A stretch of DNA of 64,000 bases from an uncultured Eubacteriales bacterium. GTDB lineage: Bacteria > Bacillota > Clostridia > Lachnospirales > Lachnospiraceae. Below the pieces are notes generated by a model. It was not told where the DNA came from and did not search any database. It worked only from the letters and a program-made list of their open reading frames with translations. Where the stretch lies: assembly GCA_900539455.1 (NCBI GenBank), contig UQCD01000010.1, positions 1-64,000 of the forward strand, written 5' to 3'. Below are positions 35,502 through 44,782 of this stretch, piece by piece (within the stretch, counting starts at the first letter, position 1; each line of letters begins with the position of its first letter). A program made the translations under genes and the position numbers.

Positions 35502-36329
35502 CTAATTAGTAAACATCTGTACCCAGTATATTCCGTAGCTTCCACCTTTTACAACTCCAACTCCTATTTGTCCAAAGGAAGAATTCATTATATTTTCTCT
35601 ATGTCCTTGAGAATTCATCCAGGCGTTCATTACCTCTGCTGGTGTCTGCTGGCCAGCAGCAATATTTTCACCTACTGTCATATAAGAAATATTATATTCC
35701 TTAAGAATAGTAAAACAAGACTCACCATTTGGTCTTGTATGTGAAAATAGGCTTGTAGTTTCTGTCGCTCTAATTCCCGCCACCTTACATAAGTCATTAT
35801 TTTTCTTTAATGGCTGTAAGCCCTGCTTAGCTCTTTCTTCATTGACTATTCTTATAACCTCATCAACATAGCTATCCTCAGTTGTAGTAGTCTGACCTGT
35901 GCCTTGTGAATTTCCGTTACTATTTCCATCGGAATTTGTATTCCCGTTCACATTACAGGTTGTAGCTTTATTGGAATTATTATTACTGTTATTTGAATTA
36001 GTATTATTTTTACTTGAGGGATTTGCGTCAGCCTGTCTTGTTGTCTGTAATTGAGTAGTCTGCTTTGTAGTTAATTTCTCTGTTGATTTTTCTGCAGCTG
36101 CTTTTGTTGCAGCAGTTGTATTTTTGCTTACAGCTTCTATGTCAGCCTCACCCATTTCATTATCAGTACTCTTTTTAGTTGTGCTGGCTATATTATTCTC
36201 TGCTTTCTTATCTGTAGAGTTACTATTTTTTCCTACCTGAGTAACTATCAATACAATTACTCCAATAACCACCATAATTGAAATCGTAGCTGCCACTATT
36301 TGTGCAATATTTTTCTTATTATTTTCCAT
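35502..36329 (-). CDS. CAP/SCP-domain exported protein
   Basis: 275 residues. A single N-terminal signal/anchor helix (about 10-30), a long Thr/Asn/Ser-rich linker (about 35-150), then a CAP (PR-1/SCP) domain with VNEERAKQGLQPL, SHTRPNGESC, GENIAAGQQ and GHRENIMN. Bacterial CAP proteins are secreted and of unclear biochemical role. Length and signatures are standard for clostridial SafA/YkwD-like CAP proteins. Confidence 0.88.
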   Translation of the reverse strand: MENNKKNIAQIVAATISIMVVIGVIVLIVTQVGKNSNSTDKKAENNIASTTKKSTDNEMGEADIEAVSKNTTAATKAAAEKSTEKLTTKQTTQLQTTRQADANPSSKNNTNSNNSNNNSNKATTCNVNGNTNSDGNSNGNSQGTGQTTTTEDSYVDEVIRIVNEERAKQGLQPLKKNNDLCKVAGIRATETTSLFSHTRPNGESCFTILKEYNISYMTVGENIAAGQQTPAEVMNAWMNSQGHRENIMNSSFGQIGVGVVKGGSYGIYWVQMFTN

Positions 36330-36662
36330 TGTATATTCTCCTTTTTTCTTTAGTTCCCATTTATGTTACAACGCTATTATAACATCTTTTTCTTTATTTT
36401 TATCTGTAAATTAATTGTTTTAATTTTTCCAGTTAAAAAATCCATTTTATATTTCTCCTTTATGCTATTGAATATTTTTCTACCACAAAAAAAGCCAGAC
36501 AAGGAACAGACATCTCAGTCTGCGCCTTATCTGGCTGTTGTTTTCTCGAACAACTCGCCCTCCGAGCGATATGTCAAATACTATTATATAATATATTTTA
36601 TGTCAATATATTATCTAGTCCTTTTTCTCATTCTCTTTCACACATTCTCAATTCCATAAAAA
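36330..36662. other. Intergenic region
   Basis: 333 bp holding the terminator at 36486-36536 and otherwise AT-rich sequence. The plus-strand frame over it has no coding features. Confidence 0.6.
36486..36536 (-). terminator. Terminator of the collagen-like lipoprotein gene
   Basis: Outer arms AGCCAGACAAGG/CCTTATCTGGCT (36493-36504, 36525-36536), inner CAGAC/GTCTG, and a run of seven T after it on the minus strand. Confidence 0.8.
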
Positions 36663-37907
36663 TCAGTCTAATGCAATAATAGTTATGGAATACTTACCAC
36701 CATTTAATATAGTATCTTGGTACAATAAATTATTATAAGAAAATTGCAATTTTATATCATCAGATGCTGTATATACTGTATTATATGCAACTATCAATCT
36801 GTTTTCTTGTCCAGTTGCCGAAAAATATAAGCTTGTTCGTGTTGTCATCATACAAGCACTTGAATCATATCCATCTACAAGTGCTACACCACCTATAATA
36901 TTTTCCTTCTTTGCTTCAATAGCAACACTTCCACTAAAGAACATACTATATGAATGTCCTTTTTTTAGAGTAATTGTTTTTTCCGAACCATCATATACAA
37001 TCAGATTTCCCTTATTTATTTTTTCATCAAATGAAAATGCTTCTCCCCATGTACTACCAGTTTCTCCTCTTGCTGCAAAATAGCCTGCACACATACCATC
37101 TTTTCCGTCTTGACCTGCGACACCTGTATCACCTTTATCTCCTTTGTCACCCTTGTCACCTTTTTCACCTTTATCTCCCTTTTCTCCATCTACGCCATTA
37201 ACTCCCTTAAGTAATGACATATCATAAAGATTAAACCATATTTCATTACCACTGTAACGCCACTGCAATATATTTTCATTTACTCGAAATTCTGGTGTTT
37301 TGCCGTTATCACCATCCTTTCCATCGACTCCAGACGGACCAGTAATATCAGAAACAGCAATCAAATTTTGCCACTGTTCGCCATTATAACGCCACTGTAT
37401 GTATGAATCTGTTTTTTTTACTTCTATATTCTTACCATCTACTCCGTCCTTACCATCCACTCCGTCCTTTCCATTTATTCCATCCTTGCCATTTATTCCA
37501 TCCTTGCCATTTATTCCATTCTTACCATCTACTCCATCTTTCCCATCTATACCATTCTTGCCATCTACTCCGTCTTTCCCATCTATACCATTCTTGCCAT
37601 CTACTCCGTCTTTCCCATCTATACCATTCTTGCCATCTACTCCATCTTTCCCATCTATACCATTTCTTCCATCTACTCCATCTTTTCCATTCTTACCATC
37701 CACTCCATTTACCCCAACTAAATCATCAATCTTAACCAAATCATGCCAACTATCACCACTACCATTTTTCCACTGTATATACTCACCATTGTTTCGCACA
37801 TCAAATAAGTTAGTGCTTACATTTGCTTTTTCACTTATACAGCCACTAAAAATGACTGTGTAAAGCATTACTACTATACACATAATTTTAAATTCACATT
37901 TTCTCAT
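36663..37907 (-). CDS. Collagen-like lipoprotein with BclA-like C-terminal domain
   Basis: 414 residues from ATG 37907; a TTG two codons upstream is a less likely start. Lipobox VIFSGC gives a lipidated Cys. A long Gly-X-Y block (GKDGVDGKNG repeats) follows, interrupted by two modules of the form 'IQWR...W..L...': YIQWRYNGEQWQNL and ILQWRYSGNEIWFNL. A second GEKGDKG block leads into a jelly-roll-like C-terminal domain (SMFFSGSVAIEAKK ... GGKYSITIIALD). Expected to trimerise on the cell surface, perhaps for adhesion. The DNA repeats are coding, not CRISPR. Confidence 0.85.
   Translation of the reverse strand: MRKCEFKIMCIVVMLYTVIFSGCISEKANVSTNLFDVRNNGEYIQWKNGSGDSWHDLVKIDDLVGVNGVDGKNGKDGVDGRNGIDGKDGVDGKNGIDGKDGVDGKNGIDGKDGVDGKNGIDGKDGVDGKNGINGKDGINGKDGINGKDGVDGKDGVDGKNIEVKKTDSYIQWRYNGEQWQNLIAVSDITGPSGVDGKDGDNGKTPEFRVNENILQWRYSGNEIWFNLYDMSLLKGVNGVDGEKGDKGEKGDKGDKGDKGDTGVAGQDGKDGMCAGYFAARGETGSTWGEAFSFDEKINKGNLIVYDGSEKTITLKKGHSYSMFFSGSVAIEAKKENIIGGVALVDGYDSSACMMTTRTSLYFSATGQENRLIVAYNTVYTASDDIKLQFSYNNLLYQDTILNGGKYSITIIALD
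37441..37690 (-). repeat. 36-bp coding repeats of the collagen-like tract
   Basis: About seven near-identical 36-bp units (12 codons, GKDGVDGKNGID-type) within the lipoprotein gene. Such arrays expand and contract by slippage, so length probably varies between strains. Confidence 0.85.
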
Positions 37908-38217
37908 AATCAACTTCTCACTTTCAACTGTTTTTGATTGCTTTGCTTATAGGTCAATTATATATCTTATCAAATAAACTCTTCCTATATTTATCCTCTG
38001 TACATGTCAAATATTTACCTATATTATAATTTATTTATATACTAATTACAATATTTCATATTACTTACAAATAAATAATGCCAGATATTTTGTGTTTACA
38101 TTACATTTTTAATAATCAAACACAAACTTACCTGACATTTTTATTTGCTATTTTTAGATATTTATTCTAAACCTTCTATCTTTTATCAATCTTATAACAC
38201 ATTATATCCTAAACATA
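37908..38217. other. AT-rich intergenic region
   Basis: 310 bp without genes. A long imperfect inverted repeat at about 38079-38141 (AATGCCAG.../...CTGACATT with inner TTGTGTTT/AAACACAA) may end flotillin transcription. No clear promoter for the lipoprotein was identified. Confidence 0.4.
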
Positions 38218-39747
38218 TTACTGTTCTTTATAGTCCTTTTTCTCTGCTATTTTTGCCCCGGCAAAGCCTGCAAGTACAGAGCCTAAATCAATACCTGTTG
38301 ATTCCTTCATGCCGTCTGTAACCTGATTAAGTGTATTCATTATATCCTTCATAAGCTTAGAAGAATTTCCGTCGCCATACATTGTAATCTTGTCAACCTT
38401 AGCAAGTGGCTCTGCAATATTTTTAGCAATTTCCGGCATTGCCTTAAAGTACATTTCAAGGACAGCAGCCTCACCCATTTGCTTCATAGCTTCTGCCTTC
38501 TTTTCAATACCCTCTGCCTCTGCCAATGCCTTTGCTCTTATTGCATCAGCCTCAGCCTGACCTTTGCTGCGAATACCTTCTGCTTCCTGCTCCATTGTAT
38601 ATCTGTTAGCATCGGCTGTTGCCTTTTCAGCCTCAGCCTTCTTTTCCTGCTCAAACTTGTCAGCCTCAGCATTTTTTTGTCTTTCAAAAAGCTGTGCTTC
38701 TGATTGTCTTTGAGTTTCGTAAAGCTTAGCATCTGCCTCCTGCTGTTTTGCATATTTTTCAGCCTCAGCCTGCTTCTTTACAGTAGCCTCAAGTGTTCTT
38801 TCTGTAAGCTCAACTTCCTTTTCCTTTAAGGCAATAGCCTTTTCCTGACGGGCTAAGTTTGCATCTGCTGTTGCAATTTCAACCTTTTTACGCTCTGTTT
38901 CCTGCTGAATACTATAGGCTGCATCAGCACTAGCCTGCTTAGTATCTGCTTCTATCTGTGCTTCCTGTGATTCACGATTTGCATTTGCCTGAACAATGGC
39001 CTTTCTCTTTTGAGCCTCTGCCTGTGCGTTTGCAATCTCAAGGTCTGAACTTACCTCTGCATCATTTGCCTCTTTACGAGCCATTGCCTTTGCTTTTGCT
39101 ATTTCCTTCTCACTTTCAGCTCTTGAAATAGCCGCATTTTTCTGGATTTTAACAATATTGTCAACACCAAGATTTTCAATAACACCATTTTCATCTACGA
39201 AATTTTGGACATTAAAGCTTACAATATCCAGTCCCATGGCTGCAAGGTCTGGTTCTGCATTTTCCTTTACCAGTTCTGCGAACTTTTGTCTGTCTGATAC
39301 CATTTCTTCAAGGTTCATTTTACCTACGATTTCACGCATATTACCTTCTAGGACTTCTCTGGCTACTGCTGCAATATAATCGGTGGTTTTGTTAAGAAAG
39401 TTTTGTGCTGCAAGCTGAAGTCTTACTTTATCTGCACTTACCTTAATATTAACTGCTGCATCAACATTAATGTTAATGTAATCAGCTGTAGGAACTGAAT
39501 TGCTTGTTTTTACATCAATAGGAATTAACTGTAAATTTAATTCGTCCTTCTTTTCCAAGAAAGGAATTTTAATACCTGCTCTACCTATCAATACCTTTGG
39601 TGACTTTCTTAATCCTGAAATTATGTATGCTCTGTCTGGTGACGCCTTAACATAGCCTGCTATCATCAAACATAAAATAAAAAATACTACTATTCCAATT
39701 ATAATATATGGAACATATGTGATTAAAACACTTGCTAAAATACTCAT
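38218..39747 (-). CDS. floT: Flotillin-like SPFH-domain protein
   Basis: 509 residues. An N-terminal transmembrane/hairpin helix (about 9-30), the SPFH domain (about 40-200: AYIISGLRKSPKVLIGRAG, VPTADYININVDAAV) and a long Ala/Glu/Lys coiled coil (about 210-430) as in YuaG/FloT. Flotillins organise membrane microdomains. No NfeD partner gene is adjacent. AGGAG before the start. Confidence 0.9.
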   Translation of the reverse strand: MSILASVLITYVPYIIIGIVVFFILCLMIAGYVKASPDRAYIISGLRKSPKVLIGRAGIKIPFLEKKDELNLQLIPIDVKTSNSVPTADYININVDAAVNIKVSADKVRLQLAAQNFLNKTTDYIAAVAREVLEGNMREIVGKMNLEEMVSDRQKFAELVKENAEPDLAAMGLDIVSFNVQNFVDENGVIENLGVDNIVKIQKNAAISRAESEKEIAKAKAMARKEANDAEVSSDLEIANAQAEAQKRKAIVQANANRESQEAQIEADTKQASADAAYSIQQETERKKVEIATADANLARQEKAIALKEKEVELTERTLEATVKKQAEAEKYAKQQEADAKLYETQRQSEAQLFERQKNAEADKFEQEKKAEAEKATADANRYTMEQEAEGIRSKGQAEADAIRAKALAEAEGIEKKAEAMKQMGEAAVLEMYFKAMPEIAKNIAEPLAKVDKITMYGDGNSSKLMKDIMNTLNQVTDGMKESTGIDLGSVLAGFAGAKIAEKKDYKEQ

Positions 39748-40262
39748 CTTTTTCTCCTTGTCATTTTATTCAAAATCAACCTTTTACAATACCTTTATCT
39801 CCAACACCGCATATAGTCTTTGCATTTTTTGTTTATGACCACCTCCACAAACTAATGTACCATCTTTCAATATATGTATTCATATAAAAGATAATTTATT
39901 ATAACATTATCTGACAATATATTCCATAATTATTAACCTTTTGACCTCACAATTTTTAATAACTTATTTTTAATATTTTTTCTTGTGTTTTTTATTGTTT
40001 GTATGTGCTTGGTAATGTTTTTTATTTATTGATATATGCTTGGAAATGCTTTTCTACTATTTGTATATAGCATAATGCTTTTTTGATTGATTTTATCATT
40101 AATATTGTTTATAATAGAGCAATGAGAAAATTATGATGTATGACTCACGGATTTTCACTAAGAAGTCTGTGAGCCTTTGTATTTTAGCTTTATGGTATAA
40201 TGCAGCCCTTAAGGACATAGCCTGTATCATAATGCTATTCTAAGAAAAATTAATGTGAAGGA
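39748..40262. other. Long leader/intergenic region upstream of the Na+ symporter
   Basis: 515 bp with no gene. Plus-strand promoter TTGATT-17-TATAAT at 40087-40115. A strong hairpin follows (CTCACGG ... TCTGTGAG, 40145-40173). A second, extended -10 promoter (TGG-TATAAT) lies at 40192-40200. A 5'-leader element is possible but no riboswitch class was recognised. Confidence 0.5.
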
Positions 40263-40274
40263 ATGGAGATTGGT

Positions 40275-41768
40275 GTGGAAAGAGAAAAATTCAGTTCAAG
40301 ACTAGGGTTTATTTTGGTTTCAGCGGGGTGTGCAGTAGGATTAGGTAATGTGTGGAAATTCCCATATATGTGTGGTCAGTATGGTGGTGCTGCTTTTATT
40401 CTTATTTACCTTTTATTCCTGCTGATAATTGGTTATCCAATTATGGTTTGTGAGTTTTCTGTAGGAAGATGTAGTCAGGCAAGCTGTGCAACTTCCTTTA
40501 AAAGGCTTGAAAAAGAAGGTAGCAGATGGCATAAATTTGGTATTCTGGGTATGATTGGCAACTATGTGTTAATGATGTTCTATACAATGGTTGCTGGCTG
40601 GATGTTATATTATTTTGCTAAATCCCTTATGGGTGAATTTACAGATTCACCGTTGACCACAGAACAGATTGCAGGAAAGTTCAACAATTTGTTAGCTTCT
40701 CCGGGTATTCTTACTGTTAGTATGATTATTGTTGTTGTTTTATCCTTTGGTATTTGTTCATTAGGCGTCCAGAAGGGTGTGGAAAAAATATCTAAGATTA
40801 TGATGCTTTGTCTGCTTGCCCTTATTGTAATACTGGCTATTCACTCAGTTACACTTCCAGGTGCAGGTGAAGGTATTAAATTTTATTTAGTTCCTGATTT
40901 TAAAGCAATTAAGGCAAAGGGTATCGGAAATGTTATATTTGCTGCTATGTCCCAAGCATTTTTTACACTAAGTATTGGAATGGGTTCAATGGCTATTTTT
41001 GGCAGTTACATAGATAAAAGCCGTTCACTTTCAGGTGAGGCAATCAGCATTAGCATATTAGATACCTTTGTAGCAATTATGGCAGGACTTATTATTATAC
41101 CTGCCTGCTTCTCCTTTGGTATCAACCCAGACTCAGGTCCATCTTTAATATTTATTACCCTGCCAAACATATTCAACCAAATGTCTGGTGGCCGCATATG
41201 GGGAACACTGTTCTTCCTCTTTTTATCCTTTGCGGCATTATCAACTGTAATTGCTGTATTTGAGAATATTATTTCTTTTGCTATAGATTTATGGGGCTGT
41301 TCAAGAAAGAAGGCTGTGCTTACTAATATTATTGCAGTTATACTTCTTTCAATGCCTTGTATTCTTGGTTTTAATGTTTTATCTGGCTTTACACCACTTG
41401 GTTCTGGCACAAACATAATGGATTTAGAGGATTTCCTTGTATCAAGCAATATACTTCCTCTAGGCTCACTTGTTTATGTAATGTTCTGCACAACTAAAAA
41501 TGGCTGGGGCTGGGATAATTTTATTGCAGAAGCAAACGAAGGCAAGGGTATGAAATTCCCTAAGAAAATCAGATGGTATATGACTTATATTATCCCTATT
41601 ATTGTTGTAGTTATTTATTTAAAGGGATATTATGATTTATTTAAACCAAAGGGTCTTAAATACCTTATACCATGGTCAGTTATTGCCTTTGCCTTTTTAA
41701 TTCTGATTTTCTCCTTTAGATTTCGTAGTAAAAAATCTAAAAAGCAGGAAACAGATAATCAAAAATAG
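40275..41768 (+). CDS. Sodium-dependent transporter (SNF/NSS family)
   Basis: 497 residues from GTG 40275, chosen because EREKFSSRLGFIL is the typical family N-terminus and GGAG lies 6 nt upstream; the ATG four codons earlier has its ribosome-binding site too close. Twelve transmembrane helices, with SAGCAVGLGNVWKFPY in helix 1 (Na+ and substrate site) and later GSGTNIMD loops. LeuT-like symporters import amino acids or related amines with Na+; the substrate is not predictable. Confidence 0.88.
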   Translation: MEREKFSSRLGFILVSAGCAVGLGNVWKFPYMCGQYGGAAFILIYLLFLLIIGYPIMVCEFSVGRCSQASCATSFKRLEKEGSRWHKFGILGMIGNYVLMMFYTMVAGWMLYYFAKSLMGEFTDSPLTTEQIAGKFNNLLASPGILTVSMIIVVVLSFGICSLGVQKGVEKISKIMMLCLLALIVILAIHSVTLPGAGEGIKFYLVPDFKAIKAKGIGNVIFAAMSQAFFTLSIGMGSMAIFGSYIDKSRSLSGEAISISILDTFVAIMAGLIIIPACFSFGINPDSGPSLIFITLPNIFNQMSGGRIWGTLFFLFLSFAALSTVIAVFENIISFAIDLWGCSRKKAVLTNIIAVILLSMPCILGFNVLSGFTPLGSGTNIMDLEDFLVSSNILPLGSLVYVMFCTTKNGWGWDNFIAEANEGKGMKFPKKIRWYMTYIIPIIVVVIYLKGYYDLFKPKGLKYLIPWSVIAFAFLILIFSFRFRSKKSKKQETDNQK

Positions 41769-41799
41769 CTAATTTTAAAATTTAAAAAGTATTCAATAA

Positions 41800-41863
41800 A
41801 AAATAAGCTGTAATGCTTGTGGTGCATATGTTTATAGCACAACCTGTCATTACAGCTTATTTT
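41800..41863. terminator. Terminator after the Na+ symporter
   Basis: Perfect 16-bp arms AAAATAAGCTGTAATG / CATTACAGCTTATTTT (41800-41815, 41848-41863) with a folded loop; usable on both strands between convergent genes. Confidence 0.8.
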
Positions 41864-41966
41864 CATTAACCTAATATTGATTATGTCAGACAAACTACAA
41901 AGAATTTTATATTTAGTCTATAAGCTTCCTTGCAGCAATGTCTGACATTATCTAAAAACAATTATT

Positions 41967-43001
41967 TTAATCTACATAAAAGTGCATTGGATATGTTAAA
42001 TATTCAATATCATCCAGTTTATCTACTGTAATATATCCAGTAGGTGCACTAAGCACTGTAGGAATACGATTAACAATAGTTGCACAAGTATGCTCTACAG
42101 TAGCCGGTTTTACAACATGAAATTCTGTATCTGGCTCGCCAGTAATCTTCCAATCACACATATCTCCGTCATCCGGACCATATACCTTTCCGATACACTG
42201 AGTTTCAAGAGTAATACCCTGATATGTTTCTGTGGTAACTACTGCACTCATACCAATACAATTTCCCTTTGGAATTGTTTCTCCCAGTGTTGCTGAATAA
42301 AGGTCCTTATCATAGAAATATGGAACGCATTTTTGTGATATAGATTTTATTGTAAGTCCCATACGATTTGCCAGGGACTCATTTGAATTCCATACATATG
42401 ATGGAATAACCTCCTCTGGATGTGCTACCTCAGCCTCAAACTGCTCCAGCGTAAAGCCAGCTCCATGTGCCTTTGCCAATGCTAAACCATAATCTTCAAC
42501 ATTGTAACTTACAGCACCTTCAATCTTTGTAATCTTATGACAGCCTGCTGCCACCTGTGCTACCATATTTACCCAGAAAATATCCTGCATACCACTTCCT
42601 ACAATAGTACAGCCATTTTCCTTTGCTAAACTGTCCAGATAATTGGTCTGTGCAGAATTTGTTGTCCATGGATAGATAGCCTCCTCACAGGTTGTAATAA
42701 CATTTATTCCACGCTTTACACAATCCTCAAACATTTTAAAACAATCGCTTACAAAGCTGAATAATGTAACTACTGCAATATCCGGGTCACAATTATCTAA
42801 AACTGCATCTGCATCACTTGAAATAATAACTCCCGTCTTTACCCCCAGTCCTGCATAATCGCCAACATCCATACCGACTACTTCTGGATTCACATCAATA
42901 GCACCAACGATTTCTGCACCGCTTTCGTACAAATAACGCAAGGTATATTTTGACATTTTTCCACAACCATACTGCACTACTCTGATTTTTTCATTTACCA
43001 T
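41967..43001 (-). CDS. 2,4-diaminopentanoate dehydrogenase-like oxidoreductase
   Basis: 344 residues. N-terminal Rossmann fold (VVQYGCGKMSKYTLRYL) and a DapB-like C-terminal domain. The pattern (VITTCEEAIYPW, GSGMQDIFW, EGAVSYNVEDYGLALAKAHG) fits the Ord/2,4-diaminopentanoate dehydrogenase family of ornithine fermentation. The other genes of that pathway are not in the window, so the substrate is uncertain; a related amine or diamino acid is possible. AGGAGAAG precedes the start. Confidence 0.7.
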   Translation of the reverse strand: MVNEKIRVVQYGCGKMSKYTLRYLYESGAEIVGAIDVNPEVVGMDVGDYAGLGVKTGVIISSDADAVLDNCDPDIAVVTLFSFVSDCFKMFEDCVKRGINVITTCEEAIYPWTTNSAQTNYLDSLAKENGCTIVGSGMQDIFWVNMVAQVAAGCHKITKIEGAVSYNVEDYGLALAKAHGAGFTLEQFEAEVAHPEEVIPSYVWNSNESLANRMGLTIKSISQKCVPYFYDKDLYSATLGETIPKGNCIGMSAVVTTETYQGITLETQCIGKVYGPDDGDMCDWKITGEPDTEFHVVKPATVEHTCATIVNRIPTVLSAPTGYITVDKLDDIEYLTYPMHFYVD

Positions 43002-43293
43002 ATAATTCTTCTCCTTTACCTAAATTATTAGTCAGGCAGGTGTGAAGCCTTGTATAGGAATTGTATAGGGAATTTGCAACTATTAATAATTCCATAAGCA
43101 GACCCAAAAAACGCTGATATTTAATTAATACAACTCTAACACAAATTGTATAATCTCACATTTTCACATATCATAACGCTTAAATTAAATACAAATATAT
43201 CTGTGTTGGAATTATCAATATACAAAAAAGAATACAAGAAAATAGGCTTCACACTTCCTATTAAATTAACGCTACCAATGTACTTACATTTTA

Positions 43294-43410
43294 TTATTTA
43301 TCTATCTAATAGTCAATAATCCATTAGTACTATTATCTATCTTTCTAGTAGTCGTTAATTCATTAATACTATTATTTACCTATCTGATAGATAATAATCC
43401 GTTAATACTA
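43294..43410. repeat. Three tandem 39-bp repeats upstream of DAHP synthase promoter
   Basis: Units 43294-43332, 43333-43371 and 43372-43410, each starting TTAT and ending TTARTACTA. Units 1 and 3 are the closest pair. The last ends 13 bp before the -35 hexamer. Not coding; the spacing suggests repeated operator or bent-DNA sites. Confidence 0.75.
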
Positions 43411-43423
43411 TTGACTTTATGTA

Positions 43424-43452
43424 TTGATAACATTTGAAATTTATTATATAAT
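43424..43452 (+). promoter_or_regulatory. Promoter of the DAHP synthase gene
   Basis: TTGATA (43424-43429), a 17-bp spacer and TATAAT (43447-43452). The predicted mRNA start leaves a leader of about 60 nt, too short for a T-box. Confidence 0.75.
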
Positions 43453-43520
43453 TGGTAATGTTTTATGTCAGAATACAAAAAAGTATTTTAAATTAAATTA
43501 TATATTTTAGGAGGACAACT

Positions 43521-44549
43521 ATGAGTTTTGAATTTTTACGAAAGCTACCAACTCCAGCTGAAATAAAAGAACAATTCCCTTTACCTGAGCATCTTGTAAA
43601 GTTAAAGGCTGAGAGAGATGAACAGATAAAAAAGGTATTTACAGGTGAGTCTGACAAGTTTTTAATGATTATCGGACCTTGCTCTGCTGATAATGAGGAC
43701 GCTGTTTGTGATTATGTATCCAGACTTGCAAAGGTTCAGGAGAAAATTGCTGACAAGATTATTGTTATTCCAAGAATTTATACAAATAAGCCTCGTACAA
43801 CTGGTGAAGGCTACAAGGGTATGCTTCATCAGCCAGACCCTGAAAAGAAGCCAGATTTATTAGCTGGTCTTACTACAATTAGAAAAATGCACATAAGAGC
43901 AATGGAGGAAACTCATCTTACTGCTGCTGACGAAATGCTTTACCCTGAAAACTATCAATATTTCTCTGATATTCTTTCATATGTTGCAGTAGGTGCTCGT
44001 TCTGTTGAGGATCAGCAGCATCGTTTAACTGTTAGTGGAATGGACATTCCTGCCGGTATGAAAAACCCTACAAGTGGTGACTTATCTGTTATGTTAAATT
44101 CAGTTATAGCAGCACAAGGCAAGCACACCTTTATTTATCGTGGCTATGAGGTAAAAACCAGCAGTAACCCACTTACACATACTATTCTTCGTGGTGCAGT
44201 TAATAAGCATGGTCAGTGTATTCCTAACTATCACTATGAGGACCTTATCCGCTTATACAATATGTATAGTGAGAAAAATCTTAAAAATCCTGCTGTTATT
44301 GTTGATGCAAACCATTCAAATTCTGGTAAGCAGTATATGGAGCAGATTAGGATTGCTAAGGAAGTTCTTCACAGCAAACGCCATTCTGAAGATATTAACA
44401 ATTTTGTAAAAGGTTTAATGATAGAAAGTTACATCGAGGAAGGCAGCCAGAAGGTTGGTGACGGTGTATACGGAAAATCTATTACAGACCCTTGTCTTGG
44501 CTGGGATCAGACCGAGCGTCTGCTTCTTGATATAGCAGATTTACTTTAG
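43521..44549 (+). CDS. 3-deoxy-7-phosphoheptulonate (DAHP) synthase, AroFGH type
   Basis: 342 residues. Class I alpha (AroF/G/H-like) enzyme condensing phosphoenolpyruvate and erythrose 4-phosphate, the first step of the shikimate pathway. Signatures: IIGPCSADN, KPRTTGEGYKG (the bacterial standard is KPRTTVGWKG), QQHRLTVSG, ILRGAVNKHG, and VDANHSNSGKQ. Ser/His/Glu metal ligands appear present. AGGAGG is 6 nt before ATG 43521. Feedback-inhibition type (Phe/Tyr/Trp) is not decidable here. Confidence 0.93.
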   Translation: MSFEFLRKLPTPAEIKEQFPLPEHLVKLKAERDEQIKKVFTGESDKFLMIIGPCSADNEDAVCDYVSRLAKVQEKIADKIIVIPRIYTNKPRTTGEGYKGMLHQPDPEKKPDLLAGLTTIRKMHIRAMEETHLTAADEMLYPENYQYFSDILSYVAVGARSVEDQQHRLTVSGMDIPAGMKNPTSGDLSVMLNSVIAAQGKHTFIYRGYEVKTSSNPLTHTILRGAVNKHGQCIPNYHYEDLIRLYNMYSEKNLKNPAVIVDANHSNSGKQYMEQIRIAKEVLHSKRHSEDINNFVKGLMIESYIEEGSQKVGDGVYGKSITDPCLGWDQTERLLLDIADLL

Positions 44550-44652
44550 GATACACTACATTCGTATACATATGTTGTACTGATGTAAATATGCTGCAGG
44601 TATATAAATTATGCTGGTAAAGTTTGAATAAGTTTACTAAACAAATATAAAT

Positions 44653-44694
44653 AAAAAGCTATTAAAGATAATTTATATCTTCTAATAGCTTTTT
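44653..44694. terminator. Terminator between DAHP synthase and truA
   Basis: Arms AAAAAGCTATTA / TAATAGCTTTTT (44653-44664, 44683-44694) with inner AAGATA/TATCTT; works in both directions between convergent genes. Confidence 0.85.
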
Positions 44695-44782
44695 ATTTAC
44701 TTTATATTCTATTTTCACACCTTTCTAAGTAATATATCCCACTCATCCCTATTTAAACCATAATTTATGATTTTAATAACCT

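Larger units (their letters stand above)
43002..43520. other. Repeat-rich intergenic region
   Basis: 519 bp without a gene. Holds an 11-bp inverted repeat GTGTGAAGCCT (43040-43050 and 43244-43254), three tandem 39-bp repeats and the DAHP synthase promoter, listed separately. Confidence 0.6.

Noticed and set aside
37441..37690. Regular repeats resembling a CRISPR array
   Set aside because: The units keep the reading frame of a Gly-X-Y protein, have no unique spacers and there are no cas genes.
43002..43520. T-box leader for the DAHP synthase gene
   Set aside because: No T-box consensus was found and the leader after the promoter is only about 60 nt.
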